Part shown: piece by piece, positions 1 to 5,574 of the stretch
How the letters are laid out: each line of letters starts with the position of its first letter
Position numbering within the stretch: the first letter of the stretch is position 1
From: Phycisphaeraceae bacterium
GTDB lineage: Bacteria; Planctomycetota; Phycisphaerae; Phycisphaerales; Phycisphaeraceae
NCBI GenBank assembly: GCA_007119405.1
Contig: SKPT01000441.1
Coordinates: 1 to 6,328, forward strand
DNA: 6,328 nucleotides
Direction: 5' to 3'
The notes under the pieces: model-generated
Told to the model about the DNA's origin: nothing
Seen by the model: the letters and a program-made list of their open reading frames with translations, nothing else
The model's database searches: none
Program-made: the position numbers and the translations under genes

Positions 1-1343
1 ATGTACCGATCGTAGAGCTCGCCCCCCCGGCGCAGTTGCTCGCGCGTCACGGTGTCGCCGTCCATCTCATCGTCGGCGAAGCGTCGCAGCGCGTCGTCGG
101 AAAAGCTGACGGGGATGTGGCTCGGCCGGGTGCGGAACCAGGCGCCGGTGAACGGCATCACGTCCGAGAAGCGGTTGATCGTCAGGTCGATCACCTTCTT
201 TGCGTCCTCGAGAATGATCGGCTCGGTGACGTCGGCGTAGGCGCGCTCCGACCAGGTCACGTGCGTGTAGGCGTCGATGTCGCCGAGCGGCCGGGCATAC
301 TTGCGCCGCCCCGGGCTGTTCTGCCCCACGCTGCCGGCGTACTCGTAGTAGGGGAGCATGGTGAAGGGGTAGCCCTCGTCGCGCAGCATGTGCAGCACGT
401 TCCGCCAGCGCTGCGGCGAGGCATTCTGGTAGACCCAGTCGTCGCCCCCGCCCGGACCCGAGTCCCAGCCCTGGTTGTGCCCGAACTCGAGCATGTCGAT
501 GGTGTAGGTGTTCATGCCCAGGAAGAGCATGAGGTCCGCCTTGGCGCGGTACGAGTTGATCTCGTCGTCCCAGCCCGGGTCATCGCGCCCGACCAGCCCG
601 TTGGACATCTCCTCGCGCCAGAACAGATGACGGCGGGGCAGGTCGCCCGGTGGATAATTGATCGCCAGCTCCAGCGCCTCGGGCTCGAGCACCTCGTACA
701 GCGCGACGCGGGACCAGGCGGCGCCGTGCGATCGCGGGGCATTGCGGGCGCGCCACTGCGAGATGATCACCGGCACGCCGTCGTCGGGCACGAGGTCGCG
801 TGGGAAGCTGCCGCCGCGCGGCTGCTTGATGCCGGCGTAGCGGTCGTGGAGGGTGAAGAGCATCTGGAACGGCTCGTGCCGGCCGCTGAGCGGATACTCC
901 AGCGACTCGAGGTTGTGATCGACGTATCGGCCGTGCAGCACGTCGCCGACGGTGTTGCCCGTGTAGAGGCCGCGCGACGTCTCGGCTCCGCGGTTGTGAA
1001 TCTTCATCATCCGCGGCTGATCTTCGGGGTATTCGACGACGAGCACATATTGGGCGTTGGCGCGCAGGCCCATGTCGCGGCCGAGGCGAAGAGCCACGTA
1101 GCGCGCCTGCTCGCCGGTGTTGGCGATGACCCGGCTGGTGCGGCCGAGGATCTCGCGCAGCTCGCTGACGCCGGGCTCGGACTCGGTGAACTGGTGGCGG
1201 GGGCGTTCCTCGCCGGCGATGGCTTCATCGATCAGGCGCAGCGGGCCGAAGATGTCCTGCGGGCGATCGCCGGCGGCGTGGGCGAGCGCCGGCAGCAGGA
1301 GCAGGCACCCGAGGCAGAGCAGGAGGCTGAGGGGGCTGGACAT
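1..1343 (-). CDS. Secreted protein of unknown family, possible TIM-barrel carbohydrate-active enzyme (3' end missing)
   Basis: The frame is open from an ATG at 1343 to the window edge: 447 codons with no stop, so the C-terminus is missing. The start is set by AGGAG at 1352-1356, 8 nt away. Residues 1-23 form a type I signal peptide (hydrophobic LLLCLGCLLLLPAL, then AHA and a likely cut before AGD), so the protein is exported. Residues about 70-225 look beta-rich and could be a sandwich domain. Residues about 240-447 alternate in a way that suits a (beta/alpha) barrel: LMLFLGMNTYTIDMLEFGHN (269-290 region), a Gly-rich loop at 291-300, YPFTMLPYYEYAGS (325-338), and AWFRTRPSHIPVSFSDDALR (401-420). 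I recall similar unannotated secreted proteins in planctomycetes and Lentisphaerae but can name no family, and no catalytic pair is certain. It has its own promoter and operator (1407-1453), so it is probably regulated with the glycosidase operon. A hydrolase role is inferred from fold hints and context only. Confidence -1.
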   Translation of the reverse strand, partial: MSSPLSLLLCLGCLLLLPALAHAAGDRPQDIFGPLRLIDEAIAGEERPRHQFTESEPGVSELREILGRTSRVIANTGEQARYVALRLGRDMGLRANAQYVLVVEYPEDQPRMMKIHNRGAETSRGLYTGNTVGDVLHGRYVDHNLESLEYPLSGRHEPFQMLFTLHDRYAGIKQPRGGSFPRDLVPDDGVPVIISQWRARNAPRSHGAAWSRVALYEVLEPEALELAINYPPGDLPRRHLFWREEMSNGLVGRDDPGWDDEINSYRAKADLMLFLGMNTYTIDMLEFGHNQGWDSGPGGGDDWVYQNASPQRWRNVLHMLRDEGYPFTMLPYYEYAGSVGQNSPGRRKYARPLGDIDAYTHVTWSERAYADVTEPIILEDAKKVIDLTINRFSDVMPFTGAWFRTRPSHIPVSFSDDALRRFADDEMDGDTVTREQLRRGGELYDRY

Positions 1344-1406
1344 CGGTGCGGCTCCTGAAGGGCATGGCTCACCGAACCCGCTCCGACGTCTGGCCCGCGG
1401 GCACCG

Positions 1407-1427
1407 GTCGAGCAATTGTTGCTCAAC
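1407..1427 (-). promoter_or_regulatory. Palindromic operator, site 1
   Basis: A near-perfect 21-bp palindrome. On the plus strand the half-sites GAGCAA (1410-1415) and TTGCTC (1419-1424) flank TTG, and the palindrome extends outward through GT (1407-1408) and AC (1426-1427). It overlaps the -10 box of the promoter for the minus-strand secreted protein, the usual place for repression by steric block. It is the best copy of a motif found four times in this window. A dimeric helix-turn-helix repressor is inferred; the regulator is not in the window. Confidence -1.
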
Positions 1428-1453
1428 TTAGCGTGGGGTGACTGGGCGGTCAA
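1425..1453 (-). promoter_or_regulatory. Sigma70-type promoter for the minus-strand secreted protein
   Basis: Read on the minus strand: -35 TTGACC (1453-1448), exactly 17 bp of spacer, -10 TAAGTT (1430-1425). Transcription would start near 1418, inside operator 1, giving a leader of about 75 nt before the ATG at 1343. The -10 box directly abuts the operator half-site, the same geometry as at 5461-5507. Confidence -1.
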
Positions 1454-1591
1454 GGGCAGACCCCGCTCAAACGGCCGCAGGCTCGCCCGCAAGGGCGACG
1501 GCTCCCATTTGACAAGGCAATTATCGAGATGAGAGGGTCGCCCCTCAGGCCCCGGCCCGGCCCAGCCCCAGCGCCAGCAAGCGTTTCCCGC

Positions 1592-2134
1592 TCACCCATC
1601 CGGCTCGCACGCCTGCGCCGGCGCCTCGCCACAGCGCAGGCGGGCCTGGGCCTGGATCCGTCGCCCGGCCCCTTCGTGAGCGGCCACCCACCGCTCGTGG
1701 CGCGGCGAGCGGACCAACCGGCCTTCCAGGTGGATCCGGCGCATCGCCTCCGCGTCCCGCTCCCGCCCCGCGGCCAGTTCCAAGGCCTCGTCCGTGTACC
1801 GCGTCAGGTAGGCCACGTAGGCTCCCGTGGCCGCCTCGATTTCCTCGCGGCCAAGGCCGACCACCTCGGCCGGAGCGGGACATGGGCCGCAACTGAATAG
1901 GTGCGCCCGCACCGCGACGCGCTCGCCGGAGGGCCCCTCGATCGGCGGAAGCTGGCCCGGGTCGCCAAGGAACAGTTCGTCCACGATCGGGTCGTAGAAG
2001 TAAGCGTTGTCGGCGGCGCGGGGGCCGCGGTCGGCGCTGCTCCAGAGCATGACCCCCAGGGCCACGGACAGAATAACGACGGCCAGGGCGGTGGCGGTGG
2101 CGGCGTGGCTGTTGATCGCGGCTCTGAGACCCAT
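1592..2134 (-). CDS. Small membrane-anchored protein with a CXXC motif, unknown function
   Basis: 180 aa. The ATG at 2134 is chosen because AAAGGAG (2142-2148) sits 7 nt upstream; the frame stays open further upstream without a comparable ribosome site. Residues 11-32 form one hydrophobic segment (ATATALAVVILSVALGVMLW) after a short polar N-terminus, suggesting a single-pass anchor with the rest outside the cytoplasm. Then come YFYDPIVDELF (45-55), QLPPIEGPSG (61-70) and HLFSCGPC (78-85). The pattern YFYD...ELF...PPI...SG...FSCGxC resembles small uncharacterised planctomycete proteins that I recall near pseudopilin genes; this is from memory, not a search. C82 and C85 form a CXXC pair that could bind metal or act in redox, and C168 and C176 are a second pair. 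The C-terminal half is charged and probably helical. Promoter 1 starts downstream of it, so it need not be transcribed with the next gene. Confidence -1.
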   Translation of the reverse strand: MGLRAAINSHAATATALAVVILSVALGVMLWSSADRGPRAADNAYFYDPIVDELFLGDPGQLPPIEGPSGERVAVRAHLFSCGPCPAPAEVVGLGREEIEAATGAYVAYLTRYTDEALELAAGRERDAEAMRRIHLEGRLVRSPRHERWVAAHEGAGRRIQAQARLRCGEAPAQACEPDG

Positions 2135-2156
2135 AACCAGGCTCCTTTGACCTGAG

Positions 2157-2184
2157 CAGGGGCGATGGGGGTGATGCGCCCCTG
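2157..2184. repeat. Inverted repeat in the leader of the small membrane protein gene
   Basis: Perfect 8-bp arms CAGGGGCG and CGCCCCTG flank a 12-nt centre. On the minus strand this lies just 5' of the Shine-Dalgarno at 2142-2148, so it could be an mRNA hairpin or a DNA operator. In GC-rich DNA chance is possible. Confidence -1.
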
Positions 2185-2239
2185 GTTCACGGCGGCATGT
2201 GTCAAGCCACGGCAGCGGCGGATGGGCGAGGCGGGCCAA

Positions 2240-2258
2240 GGCGCTCAGGGTGAGCGCC
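2240..2258. repeat. Perfect 19-bp palindrome GGCGCTCA-N3-TGAGCGCC
   Basis: Two perfect 8-bp arms flank GGG. No U-tract follows on either strand, so it is unlikely to be a terminator. The size and 3-bp centre resemble a dimeric-repressor site, but the half-site differs from the GAGCAA/TTGCTC motif, so it is not counted in that set. Confidence -1.
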
Positions 2259-2494
2259 CGGTGTGCGGCCAAGTGTGTTCCGGGGGCGGCATGGTCCGCG
2301 TGGCGGACACCGAGCCCTGCCGTGGCCAGCCGTCCGACGGGCCTGCCGCCTCGCCGGGGATTCCGCTGCGCTGCTGAGCCTACCGGGTGGGGCCGGCTTA
2401 TGCAACTGTTTCTCACGATTTCGCGATCGGTGGGACACGGCGGGCCGGGTTCGCGAGTGGCGCGGGGGGGCGGGCGTTATCTCGCAGGTTTTTC

Positions 2495-2523
2495 TTGACC
2501 GCGCAACGGCAAGGCGGTATCTT
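2495..2523 (+). promoter_or_regulatory. Sigma70-type promoter of the glycosidase operon
   Basis: -35 TTGACC (2495-2500), exactly 17 bp, -10 TATCTT (2518-2523). Transcription would start near 2530, directly before operator 2, leaving a leader of about 148 nt before the ATG at 2678. Confidence -1.
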
Positions 2524-2531
2524 GGCGGAGG

Positions 2532-2552
2532 ATAGTGCAAGAGTTGCTCAAC
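2532..2552 (+). promoter_or_regulatory. Palindromic operator, site 2
   Basis: Half-sites GTGCAA (2535-2540) and TTGCTC (2544-2549) flank GAG. The right flank AAC (2550-2552) is identical to that of site 1, while the left flank is weaker. It lies over the expected start of transcription. Its left half-site begins 11 bp beyond the end of the -10 box, about one helical turn further than at sites 1 and 4. Confidence -1.
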
Positions 2553-2677
2553 GTTGCTGATGAGCCTTGGGGCCGTCTCGAGGCCGCGCGCAGCGCTGCA
2601 CGACCTCGCTCTTGTGGAGATGGCCGTGTCCTTCCGTTGACACCCGGCGAGTTTCCGAGAAAGGAGAGACAGACGGC

Positions 2678-4315
2678 ATGAGCAAGTTGAGCAGGACAGG
2701 CATGGTCGGGCTGGCGGGTGCGCTGATGCTGATGGGCGGCCCGTGGGCCCAGGGGGAGGACGAGCGGCCGCTGATGCGCGACTTCATGGGCATGAACGTG
2801 CATGTCGCGCAGATCTTCGACCGGGGCGTCGAGGGCGTGCCCGAGATGTTCCGCCCGGCCACGAGCCTGATCCGGGAGTATCACCCGGTCAACTTCGACA
2901 TCGCCAGCCCGGGAGAGCCCACCAACTTCCCCCACGACCGGTGGAACTGGATCAACTGGGACGAGCTTTACGAGCCCTGGGTCGAACAGGGCTACCGGAT
3001 CAACGCCGTGCTGATGTTCGACGGATTCACCGACGAGGCCTGGGACGACCCCGCCGGCGCGGCTCGCGCCTATGGCAGGGCGTTCGCGGAGCACTTCGGG
3101 CCGAGCGTCGGCAACGGGCTGGTCGCATCCGTTCAACTCGGCAACGAGCCGGGCAACATCAGCGACGGGCTGTTCAAGACGATCTTCAAGAACATGGCCG
3201 AGGGCGTGCGCGAGGTCGACCCGGCCCTGCCCATCGTCACCCCCAACGTGACCCGCGGGCCCAGCCATCAGTACGCCAAGTCGATCGACCTCTTCGCCGA
3301 CATGACAGAGCTCGTGGACGTCTTGGCCACCCACTCCTACCCGTCGATCGAGGGCTGGCCCACCTGGCAGCGCAGCTACCCCGAGGACCCGGACATCGAG
3401 TACCTCACCAGCATCGAGCAGATCATCGACTGGCGCGACGAGCACGCCGGCGACAGCGAGGTCTGGGTCACCGAGTTCGGCTACGACTCGAGCACCCAGG
3501 AGCCGGACCCCGACACCGAGTTCGCCCAGTGGATCGGCGTCAGCGACACCGAGCAGGCCCGGTACCTGATCCGCTCGTTCCTGGTTTTCTCGGAGATGGA
3601 GATGGAACGGGCGTACATGTTCTGGTTCAACGACAGCGACAGTGCCAGCGTGCATGGCTCGTCGGGTCTGATGCGCCACTACGAACCAAAGCCCTCGTTC
3701 TGGGCCATGAGCCACCTCAAGGCCACGCTGGGCGACTACCGGTTCAGCGACGTGGTTCGGCAGGATCCAGACGATCTCTACGTCTACGCCTACGAGCACG
3801 AGGACGACCCGGAGCGGGTCATCTGGGCGATCTGGTCGCCGACGGGCAGCGATCGACAGATGGACGTGCTCCTGGAGGATCTGCCCGGCGAGGTGATCCG
3901 GGCCGAACGGATGCCGCTGGAGGAAGGCGACGCGCCGGAGGTGGGCTTCGAGCACGACGGGGCCACCATCCTCCTGTCGGTGGACGAGTCGCCGATCTAC
4001 CTGCACATACGACTTTCGCCCGGGGCCCACGCGCCGGCCGGGGACATGAACCTCGATGGCGTCGTGGACGCCGGCGACGTGGGGCCCTTCGTCCTGGCGT
4101 TGACCGACCCCGATGCTTACCTGGACCAGTTCGGTGTCGACCAGGCGACGATGAACGCCCTGGGCGACATCAACGGCGACGGCGCTTTTGACACCGCCGA
4201 TGTGGCACCGTTCGTGGAGTTGCTTGTGGCGCCCCAGGTGTCGAGCCTGCCCGAGCCCGGCACCGCCGGACTGCTCGGGGCCACGGCACCGTGGCTGCTG
4301 ATGCGCTGGCGCTGA
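2678..4315 (+). CDS. Secreted clan GH-A glycoside hydrolase with dockerin-type repeats and PEP-CTERM tail
   Basis: 545 aa. The ATG at 2678 follows AAGGAG (2661-2666) by 11 nt and is directly followed by a signal peptide (residues 1-25, MVGLAGALMLMG core, cut near WAQG); the frame extends 37 codons further upstream but without either. Residues about 30-345 are a probable (beta/alpha)8 domain. QLGNEPG gives the likely acid/base E157 and WVTEFGYDS the likely nucleophile E266, the clan GH-A pattern of retaining glycosidases; THSYP (218-222) probably adds an active-site residue. Residues about 365-447 look like a C-terminal beta-sandwich. Residues 455-468 and 496-509 are two DxNxDGxxDxxD calcium loops, a dockerin type I-like pair. 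SSLPEPG (522-528), a hydrophobic stretch and a basic end (LMRWR) form a PEP-CTERM signal, normally processed by an exosortase. Family and substrate are unclear: GH39-like and GH5-like relatives are possible. It is the first gene of an operon with the next PEP-CTERM gene, 119 bp away, under promoter 2 and operator 2. Confidence -1.
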   Translation: MSKLSRTGMVGLAGALMLMGGPWAQGEDERPLMRDFMGMNVHVAQIFDRGVEGVPEMFRPATSLIREYHPVNFDIASPGEPTNFPHDRWNWINWDELYEPWVEQGYRINAVLMFDGFTDEAWDDPAGAARAYGRAFAEHFGPSVGNGLVASVQLGNEPGNISDGLFKTIFKNMAEGVREVDPALPIVTPNVTRGPSHQYAKSIDLFADMTELVDVLATHSYPSIEGWPTWQRSYPEDPDIEYLTSIEQIIDWRDEHAGDSEVWVTEFGYDSSTQEPDPDTEFAQWIGVSDTEQARYLIRSFLVFSEMEMERAYMFWFNDSDSASVHGSSGLMRHYEPKPSFWAMSHLKATLGDYRFSDVVRQDPDDLYVYAYEHEDDPERVIWAIWSPTGSDRQMDVLLEDLPGEVIRAERMPLEEGDAPEVGFEHDGATILLSVDESPIYLHIRLSPGAHAPAGDMNLDGVVDAGDVGPFVLALTDPDAYLDQFGVDQATMNALGDINGDGAFDTADVAPFVELLVAPQVSSLPEPGTAGLLGATAPWLLMRWR

Positions 4316-4373
4316 GTCGGCTCTGCCGTGGGAAAGGGGCACCGATCCGACCCGTTCAAGGAGTGGGAGATAG

Positions 4374-4421
4374 ATGACCGACGTTGGCGTCCTCTCGCTC
4401 TTCTTTTCTGTTTCGTGTTAA
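4374..4421 (+). CDS. Possible 15-codon leader ORF ahead of the small PEP-CTERM gene
   Basis: ATG at 4374 with AAGGAG at 4358-4363 (10 nt away) encodes MTDVGVLSLFFSVSC and ends in TAA at 4419-4421, which overlaps the start of the next gene's ribosome site AGGAGG (4422-4427). This arrangement would let ribosomes ending here feed the next start. The peptide is hydrophobic and has no recognisable function. It may equally be chance in a short intergenic leader, so confidence is low. Confidence -1.
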   Translation: MTDVGVLSLFFSVSC

Positions 4422-4434
4422 AGGAGGAATCATC

Positions 4435-5025
4435 ATGAATCGTTTCTCGCTCAAGTGTGCCATGATTCTGGCGACGACTCTGGCGCTGGGCACCACCGCC
4501 CACGGCGGCGTGCTGTTCAGTTGGGAGAACGACGCCCAAGGCTGGGAGGGCATTGACGGGTTCACGCAGGACCCTGACGGCGTCACGCACGGCGAGTACG
4601 CCGCCGTCGTCAACGTTGTCGAATGGACCAACATCCAGAGCGAATGGTTTGACGACACGCCGGAACTGCTGATCGGCAACGACACGCTGCTGGTCGACCT
4701 GAGGATCGCGGACATCCCCGAGCAGTCCTGGCAGGACGTCAACGCCTGGCTGCGCCTCGAGGGCAATATTGACGGCCAGTGGTTCGGCGTCGATGGCGAG
4801 GCACAGCGTCTGCAGAGCGGCACGCTTTCGTTCGAGTACGGCGATCAGTTGCCGGAAATCGTGGCAGGCGATGCGCAGGTCCGCTTCCATATCCGCATGG
4901 ACACGGCCGGTGGCTGGGAAGGCGGCGACGTGTACCTCGACAACTTCCGCGCCATCCCCGAGCCGACGAGCCTGGGCCTGGTCGCCCTGGGGGCGATGGG
5001 CCTGCTGATGCGCCGCCGGCGCTGA
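4435..5025 (+). CDS. Small secreted PEP-CTERM protein, probable beta-sandwich
   Basis: 196 aa. The ATG at 4435 has a very strong AGGAGG (4422-4427) 7 nt upstream. Residues 1-24 are a signal peptide (AMILATTLALGTTAHG). The mature part opens with VLFSWENDAQGWEG (26-39), the 'W-E-x-D-x-Q-G-W' type opening common in secreted jelly-roll or carbohydrate-binding-like domains, and is rich in beta-prone stretches such as LLVDLRI (85-91), WLRLEG (105-110), VRFHIRMD (149-156) and DVYLDNFRAI (165-174). The last piece fits the final strand of such a sandwich. IPEPTSLGLVALGAMGLLMRRRR (174-196 region) is a textbook PEP-CTERM: PEP motif, hydrophobic helix, Arg cluster. No catalytic residues are apparent. As the second gene of the operon behind the glycosidase, which shares the sorting tail, it is plausibly a glycan-binding or envelope partner; that role is inferred. 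Confidence -1.
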   Translation: MNRFSLKCAMILATTLALGTTAHGGVLFSWENDAQGWEGIDGFTQDPDGVTHGEYAAVVNVVEWTNIQSEWFDDTPELLIGNDTLLVDLRIADIPEQSWQDVNAWLRLEGNIDGQWFGVDGEAQRLQSGTLSFEYGDQLPEIVAGDAQVRFHIRMDTAGGWEGGDVYLDNFRAIPEPTSLGLVALGAMGLLMRRRR

Positions 5026-5060
5026 GGCCGATCGCGCCGTCTGCCACGCTGATCCACGCG

Positions 5061-5092
5061 ACAGCCCACGGCCAGCGCCGTGGGTTGTTCTT
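5061..5092 (+). terminator. Intrinsic terminator of the glycosidase operon
   Basis: A perfect 8-bp stem CCCACGGC/GCCGTGGG (5065-5072 with 5077-5084) with loop CAGC, extendable to 12 bp with one G-U pair (5061-5072 with 5077-5088). It is followed by a T-rich stretch TTGTTCTT (5085-5092). It lies 36 bp after the stop of the small PEP-CTERM gene and so closes that operon. Confidence -1.
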
Positions 5093-5391
5093 GCGCGGCA
5101 TGACGCCCAGTGACCTCGCCCTCGGTCGGTGGCTGACGCGAACGCCGCGCTGCCCAGCGGTGCCGCTACTCCGCGGATCGCTGACGCGGCCGTGGCCGTG
5201 GACGTACCCCTCGCGGATCTCCGGTCCCGGCCAGATGATCTTGTTGTCGGCGCGCAGGAGCCGGCAGCGGGGGGGGCCCGCGCTGCCCCTCGTCGGCGGA
5301 CGAGGCCGAGGGCGGGCAAGAGGACGGAGCCGGGCGTTGGGGGGGGCGTCCGCCCATCGTGAAGGCTCCCTGGCGGTGTGATGGCCGAAAA
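5093..5391. other. Intergenic stretch without an intact gene
   Basis: Between the terminator and operator 3 no complete, credible reading frame is seen. Two runs of eight G (5269-5276 and 5339-5346) split what may be a decayed or mis-sequenced minus-strand gene, listed separately. A plus-strand GTG frame at 5129-5362 has no ribosome site and worse third-position G/C than the antisense frame, so it is not called. Confidence -1.
5180..5357 (-). pseudogene. Possible frameshifted minus-strand gene relic
   Basis: An ATG at 5357 has AGGGAG (5371-5366) 8 nt upstream and lies 34 bp downstream, on the minus strand, of operator 3. Three protein-like stretches follow in different frames. The first frame starts MGGRPP. 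The second, from 5340 to 5290, reads PTPGSVLLPALGLVRRR, which resembles either a PEP-CTERM tail or the N-terminal helix end of a pseudopilin (LLPAL). The third, around 5251-5185, reads RADNKIIWPGPEIREGYVHG with nearly all codons ending in G or C. The frame changes fall at two 8-base homopolymers, so real decay or indel errors in the sequence are both possible. It could also be chance in GC-rich DNA; the ancestor cannot be named. Confidence -1.
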
Positions 5392-5412
5392 GTGGAGCAA
5401 CTATTGCCCCGC
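5392..5412. promoter_or_regulatory. Palindromic operator, site 3 (one half degenerate)
   Basis: Half-sites GAGCAA (5395-5400, perfect) and TTGCCC (5404-5409, one mismatch) flank CTA, with the outer GT conserved on the left. No good promoter overlaps it on either strand. Its centre is 95 bp from the centre of site 4, close to nine helical turns, so it may be an auxiliary site for looping. It may instead belong to the possible minus-strand relic. Confidence -1.
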
Positions 5413-5460
5413 ATCACCTGGCGCGGGCGCCGCTGTTGCGCGGAACCCTGCGGCCGGGGA

Positions 5461-5489
5461 TTGACAGGTCGGCGCCCGTGAGCTATTTT
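5461..5489 (+). promoter_or_regulatory. Sigma70-type promoter of the small-ORF/pseudopilin operon
   Basis: -35 TTGACA (5461-5466, consensus), exactly 17 bp, -10 TATTTT (5484-5489). Transcription would start near 5496, inside operator 4. The leader to the small ORF at 5575 is then about 79 nt, much like that of the minus-strand secreted gene, against about 213 nt to the pseudopilin. Confidence -1.
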
Positions 5490-5507
5490 GGTCAACAGTT
5501 GCTCATG
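5487..5507 (+). promoter_or_regulatory. Palindromic operator, site 4
   Basis: Half-sites GGTCAA (5490-5495, two mismatches) and TTGCTC (5499-5504, perfect) flank CAG. The left half-site starts at the base after the -10 box, exactly as at site 1, so a bound repressor would cover the start of transcription. Confidence -1.
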
Positions 5508-5574
5508 GGCACTCCACCCTTTCACCGGCGTGTGACGCGGCGATCGGCGAGCAGGGCCAGCGAAGGAGGCATCG

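Larger units (their letters stand above)
1344..1591. other. Intergenic region between the two minus-strand genes
   Basis: Besides the promoter and operator for the downstream gene, this spacer holds two short hairpins: GAGGG/CCCTC (1533-1537 with 1542-1546) and TCGCCC/GGGCGA (1483-1488 with 1493-1498, loop GCAA). Either could weaken read-through from the upstream gene on the minus strand, but neither has a U-tract, so I do not call a terminator. No further gene is seen. Confidence -1.
2135..2677. other. Divergent intergenic region, 543 bp
   Basis: This separates the minus-strand small membrane protein from the plus-strand glycosidase. Its right part carries promoter 2 and operator 2. Its left part has two unexplained inverted repeats: CAGGGGCG/CGCCCCTG (2157-2164 with 2177-2184), just upstream of the ribosome site of the minus-strand gene, and GGCGCTCA/TGAGCGCC (2240-2247 with 2251-2258). 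A TTGACA on the minus strand (2205-2200) has no acceptable -10 at normal spacing, so no promoter is called for the minus-strand gene. No convincing coding sequence is seen; the open frames here have poor codon use and no ribosome sites. Confidence -1.

Noticed and set aside
36..1358. Long plus-strand open frame (440 codons)
   Set aside because: It is antisense to the minus-strand secreted protein, which has a signal peptide, ribosome site and normal composition. The plus frame is His/Val/Arg/Gly-rich with no signal or domain, as expected of a high-GC shadow.
1483..1498. Hairpin TCGCCC/GGGCGA as a terminator after the CXXC protein gene
   Set aside because: Only a 6-bp stem and no U-tract on the minus strand.
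2177..2205. Minus-strand TTGACA as a promoter for the CXXC protein
   Set aside because: At 16-18 bp spacing only GC-rich hexamers occur, with no -10 resemblance.
2401..2498. Short plus-strand ORF of 32 codons beginning at 2400, before promoter 2
   Set aside because: No ribosome site, ends before the promoter, and shows no recognisable features.
2567..2677. Upstream in-frame extension of the glycosidase by 37 residues
   Set aside because: No ribosome site at that start, and it would bury the signal peptide that begins right after the ATG at 2678.
2680..2685. Single GAGCAA half-site at the glycosidase start codon
   Set aside because: No matching TTGCTC at the 3-bp spacing; lone half-sites also occur inside genes (for example TTGCTC at 36-41), so this is likely chance.
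2477..4342. Very long minus-strand open frame (621 codons)
   Set aside because: It is antisense to the glycosidase, whose catalytic, dockerin and PEP-CTERM motifs are clear; the antisense product shows only biased composition.
4117..5400. Minus-strand open frame of 427 codons
   Set aside because: It spans two plus-strand genes and their terminator and lacks a ribosome site at its start. Only the part around 5290-5340 looks protein-like and is reported as a possible relic.
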